A stretch of DNA of 64,000 nt from Scatophagus argus (Eukaryota; Chordata; Actinopteri; Scatophagidae). Below the pieces are notes generated by a model. It did no database searches and had not been told where the DNA came from. It worked only from the letters and a program-made list of their open reading frames with translations. How positions within the stretch are numbered: the first letter of the stretch is position 1; every line of letters begins with the position of its first letter. Shown one piece after another: positions 24,652 to 37,100 of this stretch. The stretch lies in the NCBI RefSeq assembly GCF_020382885.2, contig NC_058494.1, positions 27,130,329 through 27,194,328 on the forward strand, written 5' to 3'. A program made the translations under genes and the position numbers.

Positions 24652-24834
24652 TTATATATCCCCTCTCCTCCATACCACCCGGGCAGATTTTTTTTCTCCC
24701 CCCTCCAGACAGCCGTTAGGAATGTCCGAGTATTCGACAGGAATCCAACCGGCCCTTCGTCCATATTTGGTCGCGCGGGAGGGCGGCCGCATGCATGCAC
24801 ACAGAGGCTCGCGCGCCTGGCGGGCCAAATATGG
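24652..24834 (-). promoter_or_regulatory. acta1: acta1 promoter: TATA box, two CArG boxes, M-CAT
   Basis: On the minus strand a TATA box (ATATATAAG) lies at 24651-24659. Upstream are two perfect CArG boxes for serum response factor, CCAAATATGG at 24761-24770 and CCATATTTGG at 24825-24834. A GGAATG M-CAT-type site (TEAD) reads on the plus strand near 24719. Paired CArG boxes plus M-CAT close to a TATA box are the known layout of vertebrate skeletal actin promoters. Binding is inferred, but the match is strong. Confidence 0.88.
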
Positions 24835-25375
24835 AGAGGAAGCCCCCGCGAGGCTGCCGTGGAGGGCTGGAGCCCGTGTATGGAGCGAGACCAGACCGTG
24901 TGGAGTACTACTACTACCACACACACACTCAGTGTACAGAAAGTATACATTCAAAACTTTAACACAAAGAGGCAAAAATGTTATGGTTTTATTCGACAGT
25001 TTTCATATTTACATTGTGGACCTCGACATAAAGGTGGTAAACTGCCAACAAAACATTCAGCAAGAAAATCATTTTTATCAAAAAGAAAAAGAAAAATGAG
25101 AAATAAGGTGACTTTAACCAGAATGGTAAAAGTTACTCTTGTCAAGGCTGAAGTGTAGCCTGAGTGTTGAAAGCAGTTTAAATATCACAAGAACCACACA
25201 CGCCGTAACTGACTTTGATTTGTCACATACTTTTACTGCGGTTTTCATTGTTTTTTTTGTCCTTAAAACAATAAAGCACATACTGAATGACACTGAAGAG
25301 GCAGTTTTACCAGAAATGAATGTTGCTGGAAGCTCTGAAACAAGATGAAGTGAAACAGAGGTGACAGTTTGTGCC

Positions 25376-25519
25376 GAGTTAACTCTGCATTGTGAGTTAA
25401 CTCTGCATTGTGAGTTAACTCTGCATTGTGAGTGTAATCTGCATTGTGAGTTAACTCTGCATTGTGAGTTAACTCTGTATTGTGAGTTAACTCTGCATTG
25501 TGAGTGTAATCTGCACTGA
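25376..25519 (+). repeat. 18-bp minisatellite, eight units
   Basis: Eight head-to-tail 18-bp units begin at 25376. Most read GAGTTAACTCTGCATTGT. Units 4 and 8 instead start GAGTGTAATCTGCA. The order is therefore AAAB-AAAB, a 72-bp higher-order period. Each A unit contains the 10-bp palindrome GAGTTAACTC. It lies about 0.75 kb upstream of the actin transcription start. Confidence 0.95.
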
Positions 25520-25547
25520 GAGGAACCAAAACATCAGACAGCATTGA

Positions 25548-26094
25548 CAGCTGAGGTGTAAGCAGCCGAAGCAGCTGAGGTGTCGACTTATTTAGTGTAA
25601 TTATTGGATGATTGAAAGCCTTTTCTTCATTTATATAAGAGCAGCTGCTGTTATCAGTCCTACGTTCTGTAAATAAACTTTAATTTTAGTTTAAAAACAT
25701 CTGTGAATATTTCCCTGAGCCAGAAAATAATCCTCTCGGCCTCAGGAGGATTTTTTGTCCACCACCCTGAGCTTCCTCGGGGATTGAATGGCGCTCGGCT
25801 GGAAGCTTGAAGAACAACATCAACACGGCAGCTGAGTGACCTTCAGGCTTCAGTTTCTGAAACAAGAGGGTCAGGACCTCCAGCCCCTGGGACAGCTGCA
25901 GCCAGACGACTGAGTCAGGATCCCTCCCAGAGACAAAAACTGAACCGACAGGCCCGGCTGTGTTTACCCAGCTGCTGGCTGAGCTCCGCCGAGCTGTCGG
26001 GATCAGTTTTAAATGGAAGATGACCTGAAACTGTGACAGGGGACTGCAGTCATCCATCCAAACGGGAAAGATGATGCAGCTCAGGCATCAGCTG
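25548..26094. promoter_or_regulatory. acta1: Candidate muscle enhancer: CAGCTG E-box cluster
   Basis: Seven exact CAGCTG E-boxes occur at 25548, 25572, 25642, 25829, 25893, 25969 and 26089. About 0.13 would be expected by chance in 550 bp at equal base use. CAGCTG is a MyoD/myogenin site, and the cluster begins 0.9 kb upstream of the acta1 start. Function is inferred. CAGCTG is generally common in vertebrate DNA, so the real enrichment is lower than this naive figure. Confidence 0.35.
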
Positions 26095-28109
26095 AGAAAA
26101 ATCCCTTCTCTTTGGCTGCCGCGATCACATCAGGACCCTTTAGGGCAAACCCTCGGCTCTCTGTGACAGGAAGTGTGGGACAGAAAAGACAAACGGGCTT
26201 CTGTGTGAGGGTTCGTCACGAGGAGAAACTCCTTTCCTGTTTGACAAAGTCTTTTGATCCCCCAATTAAAAGTTAGAGCAGCGTCTTCACACTGGGACAC
26301 CTGTGACACAGCCCTCCAATCAGAAACAAGCCTGAAGGACGACGCTCACTCTGCACGTGCTCAGTAGGACTCTCTGTGCCTGTGGACAAGGAGCAGGATC
26401 AGTTCACCTTGGCAGTTCTTTTTAGCAAAAACACAAAGTTCCTTTTTGGATGTACTGTATGTATTTTTCTCCTGCCATCTAAAGTTTAGATGGCAGTGAA
26501 TTTAATCTTACGTTAGTTTTATTTCTAACTTAGCGGTTAAAGATGAACGAGGAGAAGTTTGATGTTGCCGCCTGGCATCCGAGATGGAGGAAACTTTCAG
26601 ATTAGTGGAAAGAAATCAAGCAGAACACACGTTTATGTGTTTATTTTAGTTTGGGCTTCTGTTCTGGACATTTAGTGCATATTTAAAAAATACATTTCAG
26701 AAAATTTACAGCACAAACATTGAAATTTGTACCTCCATCACCTGAAATGTCTCACTGTTGGTCTGAAAATGACGGAGTGTTACAGTGATGGTTGTTTTCT
26801 CAAAATGAGAGCCACAAATCTGCACTTCAGTAACACTTTAGCACACCAGACCTTCTGGTTTTATTCCCGTCTACGTTTTGAAGGTTTTTACACAAGGCCT
26901 TTGTTCAAACACCACTCACAGCCATCATTCTGTATCATTTGAGTTTTCTTTCTTGGCATTTTTGTTCACTTGAACAACAAGTGGTTGTTGAACTAAATTA
27001 GTTGTGCAGTGCATAATAGAACACGCAGGATTGGAACTCAGGTAGACGCCATAACCGGAAGTCATTCTGTATCATTTTACTTTTAAAAACGTGGCTAAAT
27101 CTATTTATTGCTTTTAATCTTCAACTAAATTATCAACGTGAAAAAAAAAATCCAACACTCAAATTTCTGTTCTGGAAATGTACATCAGTTGGTACATATT
27201 TAATCAGATATGTCTCATTTGCATATTTACACATGAAGTGTTCATGAGATTGGATATAAAAAAGTAATTGTGAGTTAAGTGTAACATCTGTTGCGTCTTG
27301 CATTAACAAAGTTTATTTCCTTTTCTGCTGAGATAATAACTTTTGTTTTTCCCGTTGGACGCTTGACGGCCGTGCAGAGCTGATGTCCCTGATCTAACCT
27401 ACTTAAACTATTTTTAGGTGAGCTGGACCCTGAGGACCGTTGAGGAGCCGCTGTAGCTGTGAAAGTGGATCACGGTGGAGGATCCCCGTCAGCCAAGACG
27501 TCCAAATCTATTTCTGCCCCTGGACAACAAACGGGAGGAAGTCGTCCCTGATGCAGGCCAGCTTCCTGGGCCTGCGGGCTCAGGTTTCTGCCACTTTCGA
27601 GGTCTGAGGGCTCCCATGTGTGACGGTAAGACAAAGACAAGCTGCAGTGTCTGAACATCCTGAACACCCGCCGACACGTTTTCATGTTGTGTTGATGAAA
27701 TCAAAGCAGATTTTTGTGCTTTGCTTTTCTGACAAATGCAAAGCACATGCATTCAAAGTATGAGTGGAAAAATATCAGCATCACAACACACCTACAGCAG
27801 TTCAGTCTGTCTACTCAAGCCCACGCTGATGGGAAGTCGGGTGAAGTTTCATCTGGTCGTGCACGGATCTCATTTTTCCCAGTTTTCTCAACTGAAGGCC
27901 AAACAGCAAAGCTCATTTCTGCTCCAGCAGCAACAGAAACGTACAGGAGCGTTTCCTCCCACAGCCGACCAGCCGTTTCTGATCCTGCTGCAGGCTAACA
28001 GAGCTTTACTTTGTCCGTGATGTCCGTGTTGTCTTAAAGCTGCAGAAACGTCGTGGGATGTCAGTAAATGATCACAGGACACAACAGGACGTACACAAAT
28101 AACAGCACG
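26095..28109. other. Intergenic between acta1 upstream region and nup133 3' end
   Basis: About 2 kb with only short open frames on either strand and no recognisable exon or repeat boundary. It is AT-rich from 26400 to 27350. I see nothing I can name. Confidence 0.5.
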
Positions 28110-28115
28110 TTTATT
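28110..28115 (-). terminator. nup133: nup133 poly(A) signal
   Basis: AATAAA on the minus strand, 70 bp past the nup133 stop codon. Confidence 0.7.
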
Positions 28116-28184
28116 CAGCAAAGAGAACAGCACAAAAACACAAACGAATCTCTGGGATGATCCGAACGCAGAGGGAAGCTGAGG

Positions 28185-31100
28185 TCACATCTGGGCTTGG
28201 AGGTAATGTTCGTAATTGGCTCGAAGGACAAACTCAAAATATGGTTTTGACTTCAAACCGCTCAGCTCGTCCAGATCCAACAGGTCTTTGACGTCGGGCA
28301 GGTACGTCTGCAGAGAAACTCCTGAAAAGACACAGAGATTCAGTTCAATGACTCAGACCCATTAAAACTCTGATCGGTTCGGATGCCGATGGAGACGACA
28401 GACTGAGGGACGCACTTCAACACCACGTCTGATTCCTGAGCCTCGTGAACGTTTCTCACCTTCCTGTATGAGTTTGAGGAGGATCTTGACGAAGGTGCTG
28501 TCCTTGGCGGCGTCCAGAGGGTCGTCAGATCCGTCGGCAGAGGACCAGCTGGGAGACACCAACCAGCAAAGTCAAACACAACGTAAAAAGGAACAAAAAC
28601 TAATTTCACAGCAGCCAGGGACCGCGATGCACGCAGCCTTCAAACCGCGATGAGATAGAACAAAAACGTCACGTGGATCTTACTCGTCTCTCCGGAGTGC
28701 TTTGCCCAAGATCTCGCATTTCAGCGCATCAACGTCCACAGCGTCCTCCTGCAACGTGAACACAGAAAATCCTCATAAGGTGACCTTAAACTGCCGTCGA
28801 AACTGTCGTCTAAACAGAGCGGCGGGACGTTACCTCGTCGATGTACTCCAGGAGGTCCAGAGCCTTTTTGAAGTCGTACTCGTTGGCTCGTCTGTTGTCA
28901 TCGCAGATGTACAACTGCAGAGAGGAGGAAACGCCGGAGTGAGCAGAGGCTGGCGTTCACGGCTGTGATGCGATCATTGACGGCAGGAATCCCACATCAG
29001 ATGTGTAAACTGGAGATCAGTTTTTTAACTTCTCTTAAAGCTTCTGAGCTTTAACGCTTTAGAGTCACAAACGATAACGACTCATCAGATTCACTACGTT
29101 TATATGATTTGCAACATGGAAGAAAGCACGTCATGTTATCCCAGTATCTGAGCAGAAAATGGCTGCCATGTGCATACGGTCCACTGATCGTCTGTAAAGA
29201 TGGACGACACGTCAGCTCCCCCACAGTGCAGCCCAAACATCTGCATCGCCCCCTGGTGGCTGGCTGCAGTACAGCTCACAAACTCCTCCCCCTCCATGTG
29301 AGCAGATGGACCAAAATAAAAACTCAAAGTGCACATCAAATAGATTCTTCCCAAAGATGGCTTCCGTCATTTTTGATCGTTATATCACACCGTTGTTTGT
29401 TCAGTTTGGTTTTAATTAGTTATTTGATGCTATGAAAAGGAGGCGAAAACATTGCAACTGACAGCTGAGCGCTGATCCTGATTGGCTCAGTCAGGTTTAT
29501 GGGTTTGAACTCGACAGGAAGAAGCACTGAGATGTCCCAGCTCCACTGGATGATCCCCGAACCTCTTTGTGAGAGGAGGATGTGTGTGTGTGTGTGTTCA
29601 CGTGTTCACCTGGATGAGGTTGTGAGCGCTGAGCACAGGCATCGTGTCGGGGTTCTGCTGCTTCTCCTCCAGCAGCTGTCGGGGCAGCGTCTCCTGATGC
29701 AGCAGGAAGCGCTCCTGCTCCACGATGTCTGATTGGACAGATGAAGGGGACAGAGTTCAGTGCTGCGTCTTTGCCAGGCGATGGTCTTCTGCTTTTCTGA
29801 AGTCACGTTTTCAGATCAAACAGGAACTGAAGTCAATCTGTCACCTCCTGGTTGGTTTAAAAACGACAGGCTCATAATTTTTACCGTCAACTTGTTTGTT
29901 GAGCTCGTCCTCTGGCAGGTTGGACGCCAACACCGTCAGCTTACTGAGAGCCAGCAGAGTCTTCTTCTTCACAAAGTAACGCGTCTCCACGTTGGCCTGG
30001 TTGTAGAGCGTCCTGTGAGCCTGCAGAGACCCGAACAAACCAAAGTTACTCTAAAGTGTCCTCTGAGTGCTTAGTGGATCCGATCGGCAACCAAAGACCC
30101 TGAACGGGTTCAGAGGCAGCGAAAGCATCAACTCTTCACATTAAAAACCAACAGGTTATGAATGTGAATGGCTGCAGTTCTGTACACTGTGATGTGCTCT
30201 TAACCTTGTTTTGCTACTGTTTTGCTAAGTTACTTGACAGAGTAATAAAGTTCTCATTCATTTTCTTAATTTTGTGGGAGTTTTTTTAACATCTTGTTGC
30301 ATATTTGATCAGCATGCAGGACTCAAAACGCACATTTTGTTTCCTGATGAGTCAGACTGAGCTGACTGAAGCAGAAACCAGGAAGCTTCTTCTTTATGTG
30401 TGTGTGTGTGTAGTTTTCTCGTTTGACCGCAAGCAGGAAGGAAGTCATACAATATATGTGTGTGAGTGTGTGTGTGTGTGTGTGTGTGCTGCAGAGCTGG
30501 TAAAGTCGGTGCTGTATTTAAAATGTTAAAAGCTGTAGAAACAGGAAGGAAACTGAGCGTGTGCGCGCCCTTCACTGCAGCGGCGGCAGGCTGCAGGGAG
30601 GAAGGAGGGAACCATTACATAATCCTGGAACGAACGCATTTCATCTGTCCTTCACTGAGGCAGCAACAGGAAGGAAGGAAGGAAGGAAGGAAAACAAGGG
30701 TAAAAGATGGAAAGAACAAATGCAGGACAGAATTAAGAAAGTACAAAAATGAGAGACGCAAAGTATAAAGGACAAAAAGACAGGATGGAAGAAGGAAAGA
30801 TTAAAGATTAAAAATAAAAACAAAGACTAAAATATAGACAGGAAGGAAGGAAGGAAGGAAGTAGGGAAGGAAGCCTTGCTGGGGTGTGTGTGTGTGTGTG
30901 TGTGTGTGAGCTGTTTTTATACCAGGGGTAGTTTCAGGGAGGATGTGGCTGTGGTTTTGTACTGGTGCATGAAACAAGAGTTCAGTGTGAGTGCGAGTGT
31001 GTGTGTGTGTGTGTGTGTGTGTCGTACGCTGCCGTAGTCGTGGACGTGGATGTGGTGCAGCCAGCTCAGGTGCTGGTGGGACTGCAGGAAGCTGGCGAGC

Positions 31101-34100
31101 TGCTGGTGCTGAGTGGCCGGTTGGGACAGCAGCTTCCCCCTCTTCCCCTTCTCCATGTACCAGCGGAACAGGAAGTCAGCAAAGTTCTGCAGCAGAAAGT
31201 AACAAAGAGGAAGTCAGCGTGAGAAAGAAAAACCGCAACTTCACATCAGTCTGACGTTGGCTCAAGGTGTTTGTTTTGTGAGACGAAACCTTCTGAAAAG
31301 CTAAACTACGACTGCACTACATGAACTGACAAAACTTCCTGATTTTCTTGAAAAATAAAAATACAAATAATTATTATTCCATTTTTTTTGCTCTCTGCAC
31401 GTCACAGAGCTTCATCAGGCATTTGACTCAGAACACAATACAAACACTTGACATTAACGGTGAGCATCACGTCCCATCAGAGACCAGCAGAAGTCAGGTA
31501 TCAGCCTGACTCTCCAGACCCTCAGAGGTCGGCTCTGGGCAAAACCCTCAAAAGCGGCTGAGACCTGGAGCTGGTTCCCGGGTCTCAGCACTCTCAATTC
31601 AATTCAATTCAATTCAATTCAATTCAGTTTATTTATATAGCGCCAATTCACAACAAAAGTTATCTCATGACACTTGAGCAGGTCCAGACCAAACTCTTTA
31701 ATTAAACTGTAAATAGGAACTAAGAACTCGGCTGTTCTTAGTGGCTTTGTGCTGCCCGTTTGGACTGAACTCTCAGTCCCTGAAGGCATCGTGCACAGCT
31801 GTGTGTTACGGGACGTCGCCACACGTTGCTGCTGGCGCTGCTCCACCCATTTCCTGTCAGACGACCACACGCTCTGCGATGCAGCTGGCGTGTGAACCAC
31901 TGCAGGCAGGACGTTCACAGGTGTGATCACACTGACTCGCACACAACATGACGGTGGAGCGGGCTGCGGCGTCTCATGTCAACACAGTTATGTCTTCAGT
32001 CCGTGTTGATCACAAAAAGGCGTCATGTGAATCAGAAACAAAACATTTAAAAATATTTACAATAAACATGTCAGCTGGTTTCTTTGTTGGTGCATTTAAA
32101 ACGTTGGCCTTCACTTCACAGGGTGACTGTGACCTCATGTGACTCTGGACGTGAGTCTAATCTAGCTGTTAAAAAGACTTTCTGCAGGGAACATGAAACA
32201 GGAAGTGGCGCATTAAACCGTTGCACACAGACTCCACAGGGTCTGCAAGAGGCCGACACAGCAGGATCCAGGATCCTGAGAACGTGCTTCTGGCTCTCTG
32301 GGTACCTGGTCTGCGAACTTGGTCATGTAGTGCTGCAGGCGGCTCTGGTTGTCGGTCTGCTCACACATCTGAACCAGGATGTCGAAGTCGCAGTACTTCT
32401 CAGCCAGCGCTGCCACCCACTGGTACTGGCCCAGGTCCACTGCAACACAGGACAACTTAGATTGTGTTCTTCTTCTGTGCTCTCAGTGCTGTTTGTTCCT
32501 CCACTTACACAGCGGGGCCAGCAGCTCGGAGCGCCGCTGGCTGTACTCCATCTCCAGGCTGTTGTAGCGCTCCTGTTGGGCCCCCGAGGGCCTCTGCTGC
32601 TGCAGGGAGGTCAGCTGGGCCACATAGCCGCTCAAGTAGATGTCCAACAGCGCCACCAGCTGCTCGCAGAGGGCGCTGCGCAGCTCTGAGTCGGCGTGCG
32701 GGTACACGGAGCGCAGGATGATCTCGTGCTGGCGGGAGATGACGGTCCGAACGCCGCCGACGCCTCCCGACGCTGGAGGAGAGAGGATCGGGAGGGGGAG
32801 GAGGGGTGAATACTTTATTTTACTCCAACAAGCGCCTGTGTAGGTAATTAAACATCTGGGGGGGTCTTCAAATAGACAGAGAACAACTGGAAATTCTACA
32901 ACAAACAAACAAACAATATTTTGGTGATTAATTTCATTTGAACTGTTTACGTGGACGTATTTTGATATTAGGAAAGGAGGAAAGGAAAGTGACATATCTT
33001 GTCATTGGAGGGAACTCACTCCAATGAAATTTGTTCTCTGCATTTAACCCACCCAAGTGACGTGCACACACACACCGGTTACGGGTCCGACACCCTAACC
33101 GCTGATCCACGACTGCCCCCATTAAAGGTAATCGTGGAATTTTTGGCCACTATGGAGCCTTTTTAAAAATCATCTGGGTCCCTGCCACCAGCGGCTCCAC
33201 CTCCTCCCATTTACAGATAAACAAATAAATAAAAATCTCAGGTACTGGTGCAGCGGAGCTCGAGTTCCCGTCCCAGTCAGGAGCAGAACTCGGCTGTGGC
33301 TCAGGACGTTTCACTTCCATTTTATAGAATCAAACATAATCGATATGTAAACAGATCGATGAGTCTCTAGTGAGGCGTTTTCGGACCAAACGGTTCTGAA
33401 GCTGATGGGAGGAGAGTGAAGGTCTACCTGTCCAGGGGATGTACTCGGGCTCTGCAGCAGCGTTCTCTGACGCCCTGTACATGGAGGCTTTGGTCTCCCT
33501 GAACTGACCAGCAGCCTGAAGCATGTCCTGCACACACACACAGTCGCCACAATTATTTCACTTCACCAGACTGCCAAAGGTGTTTCAGTCAGGTAGCGTC
33601 AGAGCTGCGAACGCACCTTGATGATGTTGTTGACTGTGAGAACCACTTCGGCCCACTGCACCGAGTCGACCGGGTTCTCCTTCAGACTCCGCTCCTCCTC
33701 CTCCAGCAGACAGTCAAACACGGAGGAGATCTGAGACACCTGCAGGTGTGTCGATAACAAAGCTTTAACACACACACACACACCAGCCGTGTTCCGCCCC
33801 AGCAGCTGAACCCAGCGCGACACACACCTCTCTGAAGAAGACGTCAGCAGCGGTGAGGCTGGGCGGCACCGCGGCGTTGTTCCTCTGCAGCGCCACGTTG
33901 ATGGCCCGGTTCACCAGCTCGGGGTGTTTGCTGTGGTGGTTCTTCAGCACCATGGCCGCCTGAAGCTTCTCGGCGTGTTCGCACAGCAGCAGGCGCGTTG
34001 CCATGGGAGACGAGCGCACCGTCACCTGGCCGAGTCGATCCAGCAGACCAACCTGACGGGGGAGGGCGGAGAGGATCGATTCATACATGATTCTAGTCTT

Positions 34101-37100
34101 AGATCGGCTTTTACACCAACTCTCTGTGTGTGTGTGTGTGTACCTGCAGCAGGAAGTCCATGAAGCAGCCGTGAGCCTTCATCTTGTCCTCCAGCTGGTG
34201 CAGGATGATGAGGGAGGTGAGAGGAAATCCGGCGCTCTCTGGATGTAAAAACAGTTTGAACGAGACGATGAAGAACCTCCATGAAGTCCAAGTTATTTAA
34301 CATGAATGTTATCTTTTGTCTGTACTGTTCTTTAAGTTCTCTAAGTTAAGTTCTTTAAGCGCATCGATTTACATAATCCCGTTACTGCACTCTGACAAAC
34401 CACTTTCCACTCAGCTCTCCCTTTAGCTGCAGGCCTTGTGTCAGCCATGCTGAGGACAGGCGGAGGGACCTCCTCACCGTCAGGGACGGACTCCGCCCAG
34501 CGCGGGTCTGAGGCCGGGTAATCGTCCACCAGGTCCAGGTTGATTCGAGTCACCACCACATCCAGCTCGGCTCCGTCCTCGCCGTCAGCGGGGAAGAGCT
34601 CGTCCGTGACGGTCTGAGCTCCCACCAGATCGTTACTGTCAAAGCAAACACGATCAACGGGACTACAAAGACAAAATCTTTTATCAGAAAGCAGCGTCAG
34701 TCTAAACCTTCTGACGTCCACCTCCAACGCTGATCCTCTGCTGTGTGACGTCACCTCCAAACCATCAACTAAAGGCTTGGATTTTTCTTTCTGATCAGAC
34801 GTACCGACAGAACTGCAGGAAAGCCGCCTTCAGGAGTTTGGTTTTGTCCTCCTGAGCTACAGGTTCTGCTCTGGTCGGAGTCTCCATGGCTGAAACCTTT
34901 AACACACAATCAAAACCAGACGTGCACTTTAAAACTGAGCCACAGTCTCGCAGCTTGGCCCCTTTTTCTTCACTTCCTGTGAGTTTCCTCCTGACTAAAG
35001 TCCTACAGGTTGGTAAAAGTACTCATCAGCTGTTACCACATGAATTAAATTTCTTCCTTAATCTTTCCCCGTGCAGCCCGTCACTCAGTCCGAGTTTTAC
35101 CTCCGGGGCCGCGGCCAGCGAGGAGCACAGCGAGTCCTCCATGGTCTCTGGCAGGATGGAGGCGCTCTCCCGGGCCACCACCGCCACCAGGCCGCTGTTC
35201 TGGGAGAAAAACACGGGCAGGTTGGCGCAGCAGCCTCCTCCACGCACCGAATCACCTGGACGGACAGACGGGGACACGTCAGACATGTTTAGAGTTGTCA
35301 TCGAGTGTCATCGAGTGAGAGAAGGTTCAGGTTTGTTATTCAAACGTCTTCCTGTCGCAGGCTCCTTTCAGTTTTCTTTCCAATTGTTTAAATCCCAAAC
35401 TTTCATAGAAGTCACTGATTTGCTTGAAAGCATGTTAAAAAAATGTGCTACACAATGTGTTAGTTTCCTTAAATTGAATTGAATTAAAGAGGTTATAACC
35501 CACCCCCAGTTTGCACAAACAGGGGAAAAACAATTTTTGAAGGGGAAAAGAAAAAAATGCAAAGACTGTTTTTTTTTTTGTTTGTTTTTAACTGTGAAAA
35601 ATTTGGCAGGCAAACATTTTCTCTTCATCAGTTTTCTTGGTGTTGGGTTTTGAAATACAGATTTTGAGCCACAGGAGGCTGAAGTCCACCATAACTCCTC
35701 AAGAAGTGACAGCTAAGTTAGAAACGATGTGTGATGAGAAATTAAAAGTCACCTCAACTCACATGCAGGAAAACATGACTGCTGTCAGTGCGGCACTGCG
35801 GCCTCTAGTGGCTGAAGTGAGTACTACACACCCGCCTGGACGTTACTGGAAGAACTTTGGCATCTCACGTCTTAATGATCATTTAAGCCTCATATTCTGT
35901 CACACCTTCACTTTCCATTCTGTAAAGCATCAGCACACTGATCACACTAATCTGAGCCCGAGATGAATCCACAGACCCTTTTTTCCGTTTCTCACCGGGT
36001 GAGCTGAAACCGATCTTCTCATCAGGAAGTCCTCCTCTGCTGGTTCCCGTCGAACAAGCGAACACCAGCTCCTCGTTGTACAGGAAGGCGGTGGAGCCGG
36101 GGGAGTGTGGCAGCACCAGCCGTGTGGCCTGCAGGGCCTCCTCACTCTGAGAACATTCACGTGCAAAGTTTGTTACAGAAGAACTGAAGGGAAAGTAAAC
36201 CCGACGACATCCTCTCAAAGAAGCTGATCTTTCTATCATAAACTGGCAAGAAATACACCTTAAATGGAGGAATAAAACACTTTAAAGTGTCAGTTCACAC
36301 TAATTATATGAAATCAATATTTGATATTTTCTATATCCCAACCAGTCGAGATCATTTTGGATGCATTAGTCCAAGCCTTCGAACGACTGCCACCAACGCC
36401 ACACGGTAATCAGGATCGGGGTCTGACCTGGAATGGAGGGCTGTACTTGGTGACCTCCACAGTGAACTGGTCGGAGATGGCGGCTCCGTTGTCCTGCAGG
36501 GTGACCAGGCAGAAGTAAGCCAGGCAGGGAGTGTCTGACGGGTGCCAGGCTGCAGCCAAAACCACCAGGCCGGCTCTGAAAGCACACAGCACAGACTGAG
36601 AAATCCACCTCGGCTGCAGAGCAAACACTGACTCGCTCCTGGTCGCTCATCTTGACTCCATCATGAATAATCATCAGCAACGGAAAGACGCTGTTTAGCC
36701 AGGCGCGTTTTCTGTTTCAAATCTTAAGTTTCATCTGAGCTTACAGACAACTTAAGACCTTTAATTCTGAAGGAACAGGAAGTGACACACAGATGAACAC
36801 ACTCACTGGCCGAGCTTCATGTCCAGGTACGTCACATTCGCTCCCTCCTTCATCTCCTCGTAGTTGCTCTCTGAACCCTGATGGGAGAGAAGGATTGAGG
36901 AACATTTTTAGGTCTGACTACGACAGACGTTTGCTGCATTGACGCTTTGAATGTTCTGCAAATGTTTAAAAGAGAATCCGATCGATATGGCTGATCAGAT
37001 GGCGGTCTGATTCAATAAAAAGAGCTTCAGCTGTGTTGTCGTGTGTCTTCATACTGACCCATATGGCGTCTGCGATGCTCTCAGTCAGAGCTCTCTGGGC

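Noticed and set aside
25376-25519. A possible CRISPR-like array
   Set aside because: The units are contiguous 18-bp tandem copies without unique spacers in a vertebrate genome. It is a minisatellite.
25686-26057. A 123-codon open frame on the minus strand upstream of acta1
   Set aside because: It has no recognised domain, no family resemblance and no splice-site support. It overlaps the E-box cluster, and open frames of this size occur by chance in this window.
32084-32721. Long plus-strand open frames opposite nup133 exons 17 and 18
   Set aside because: They are shadow frames antisense to well-supported nup133 coding exons.
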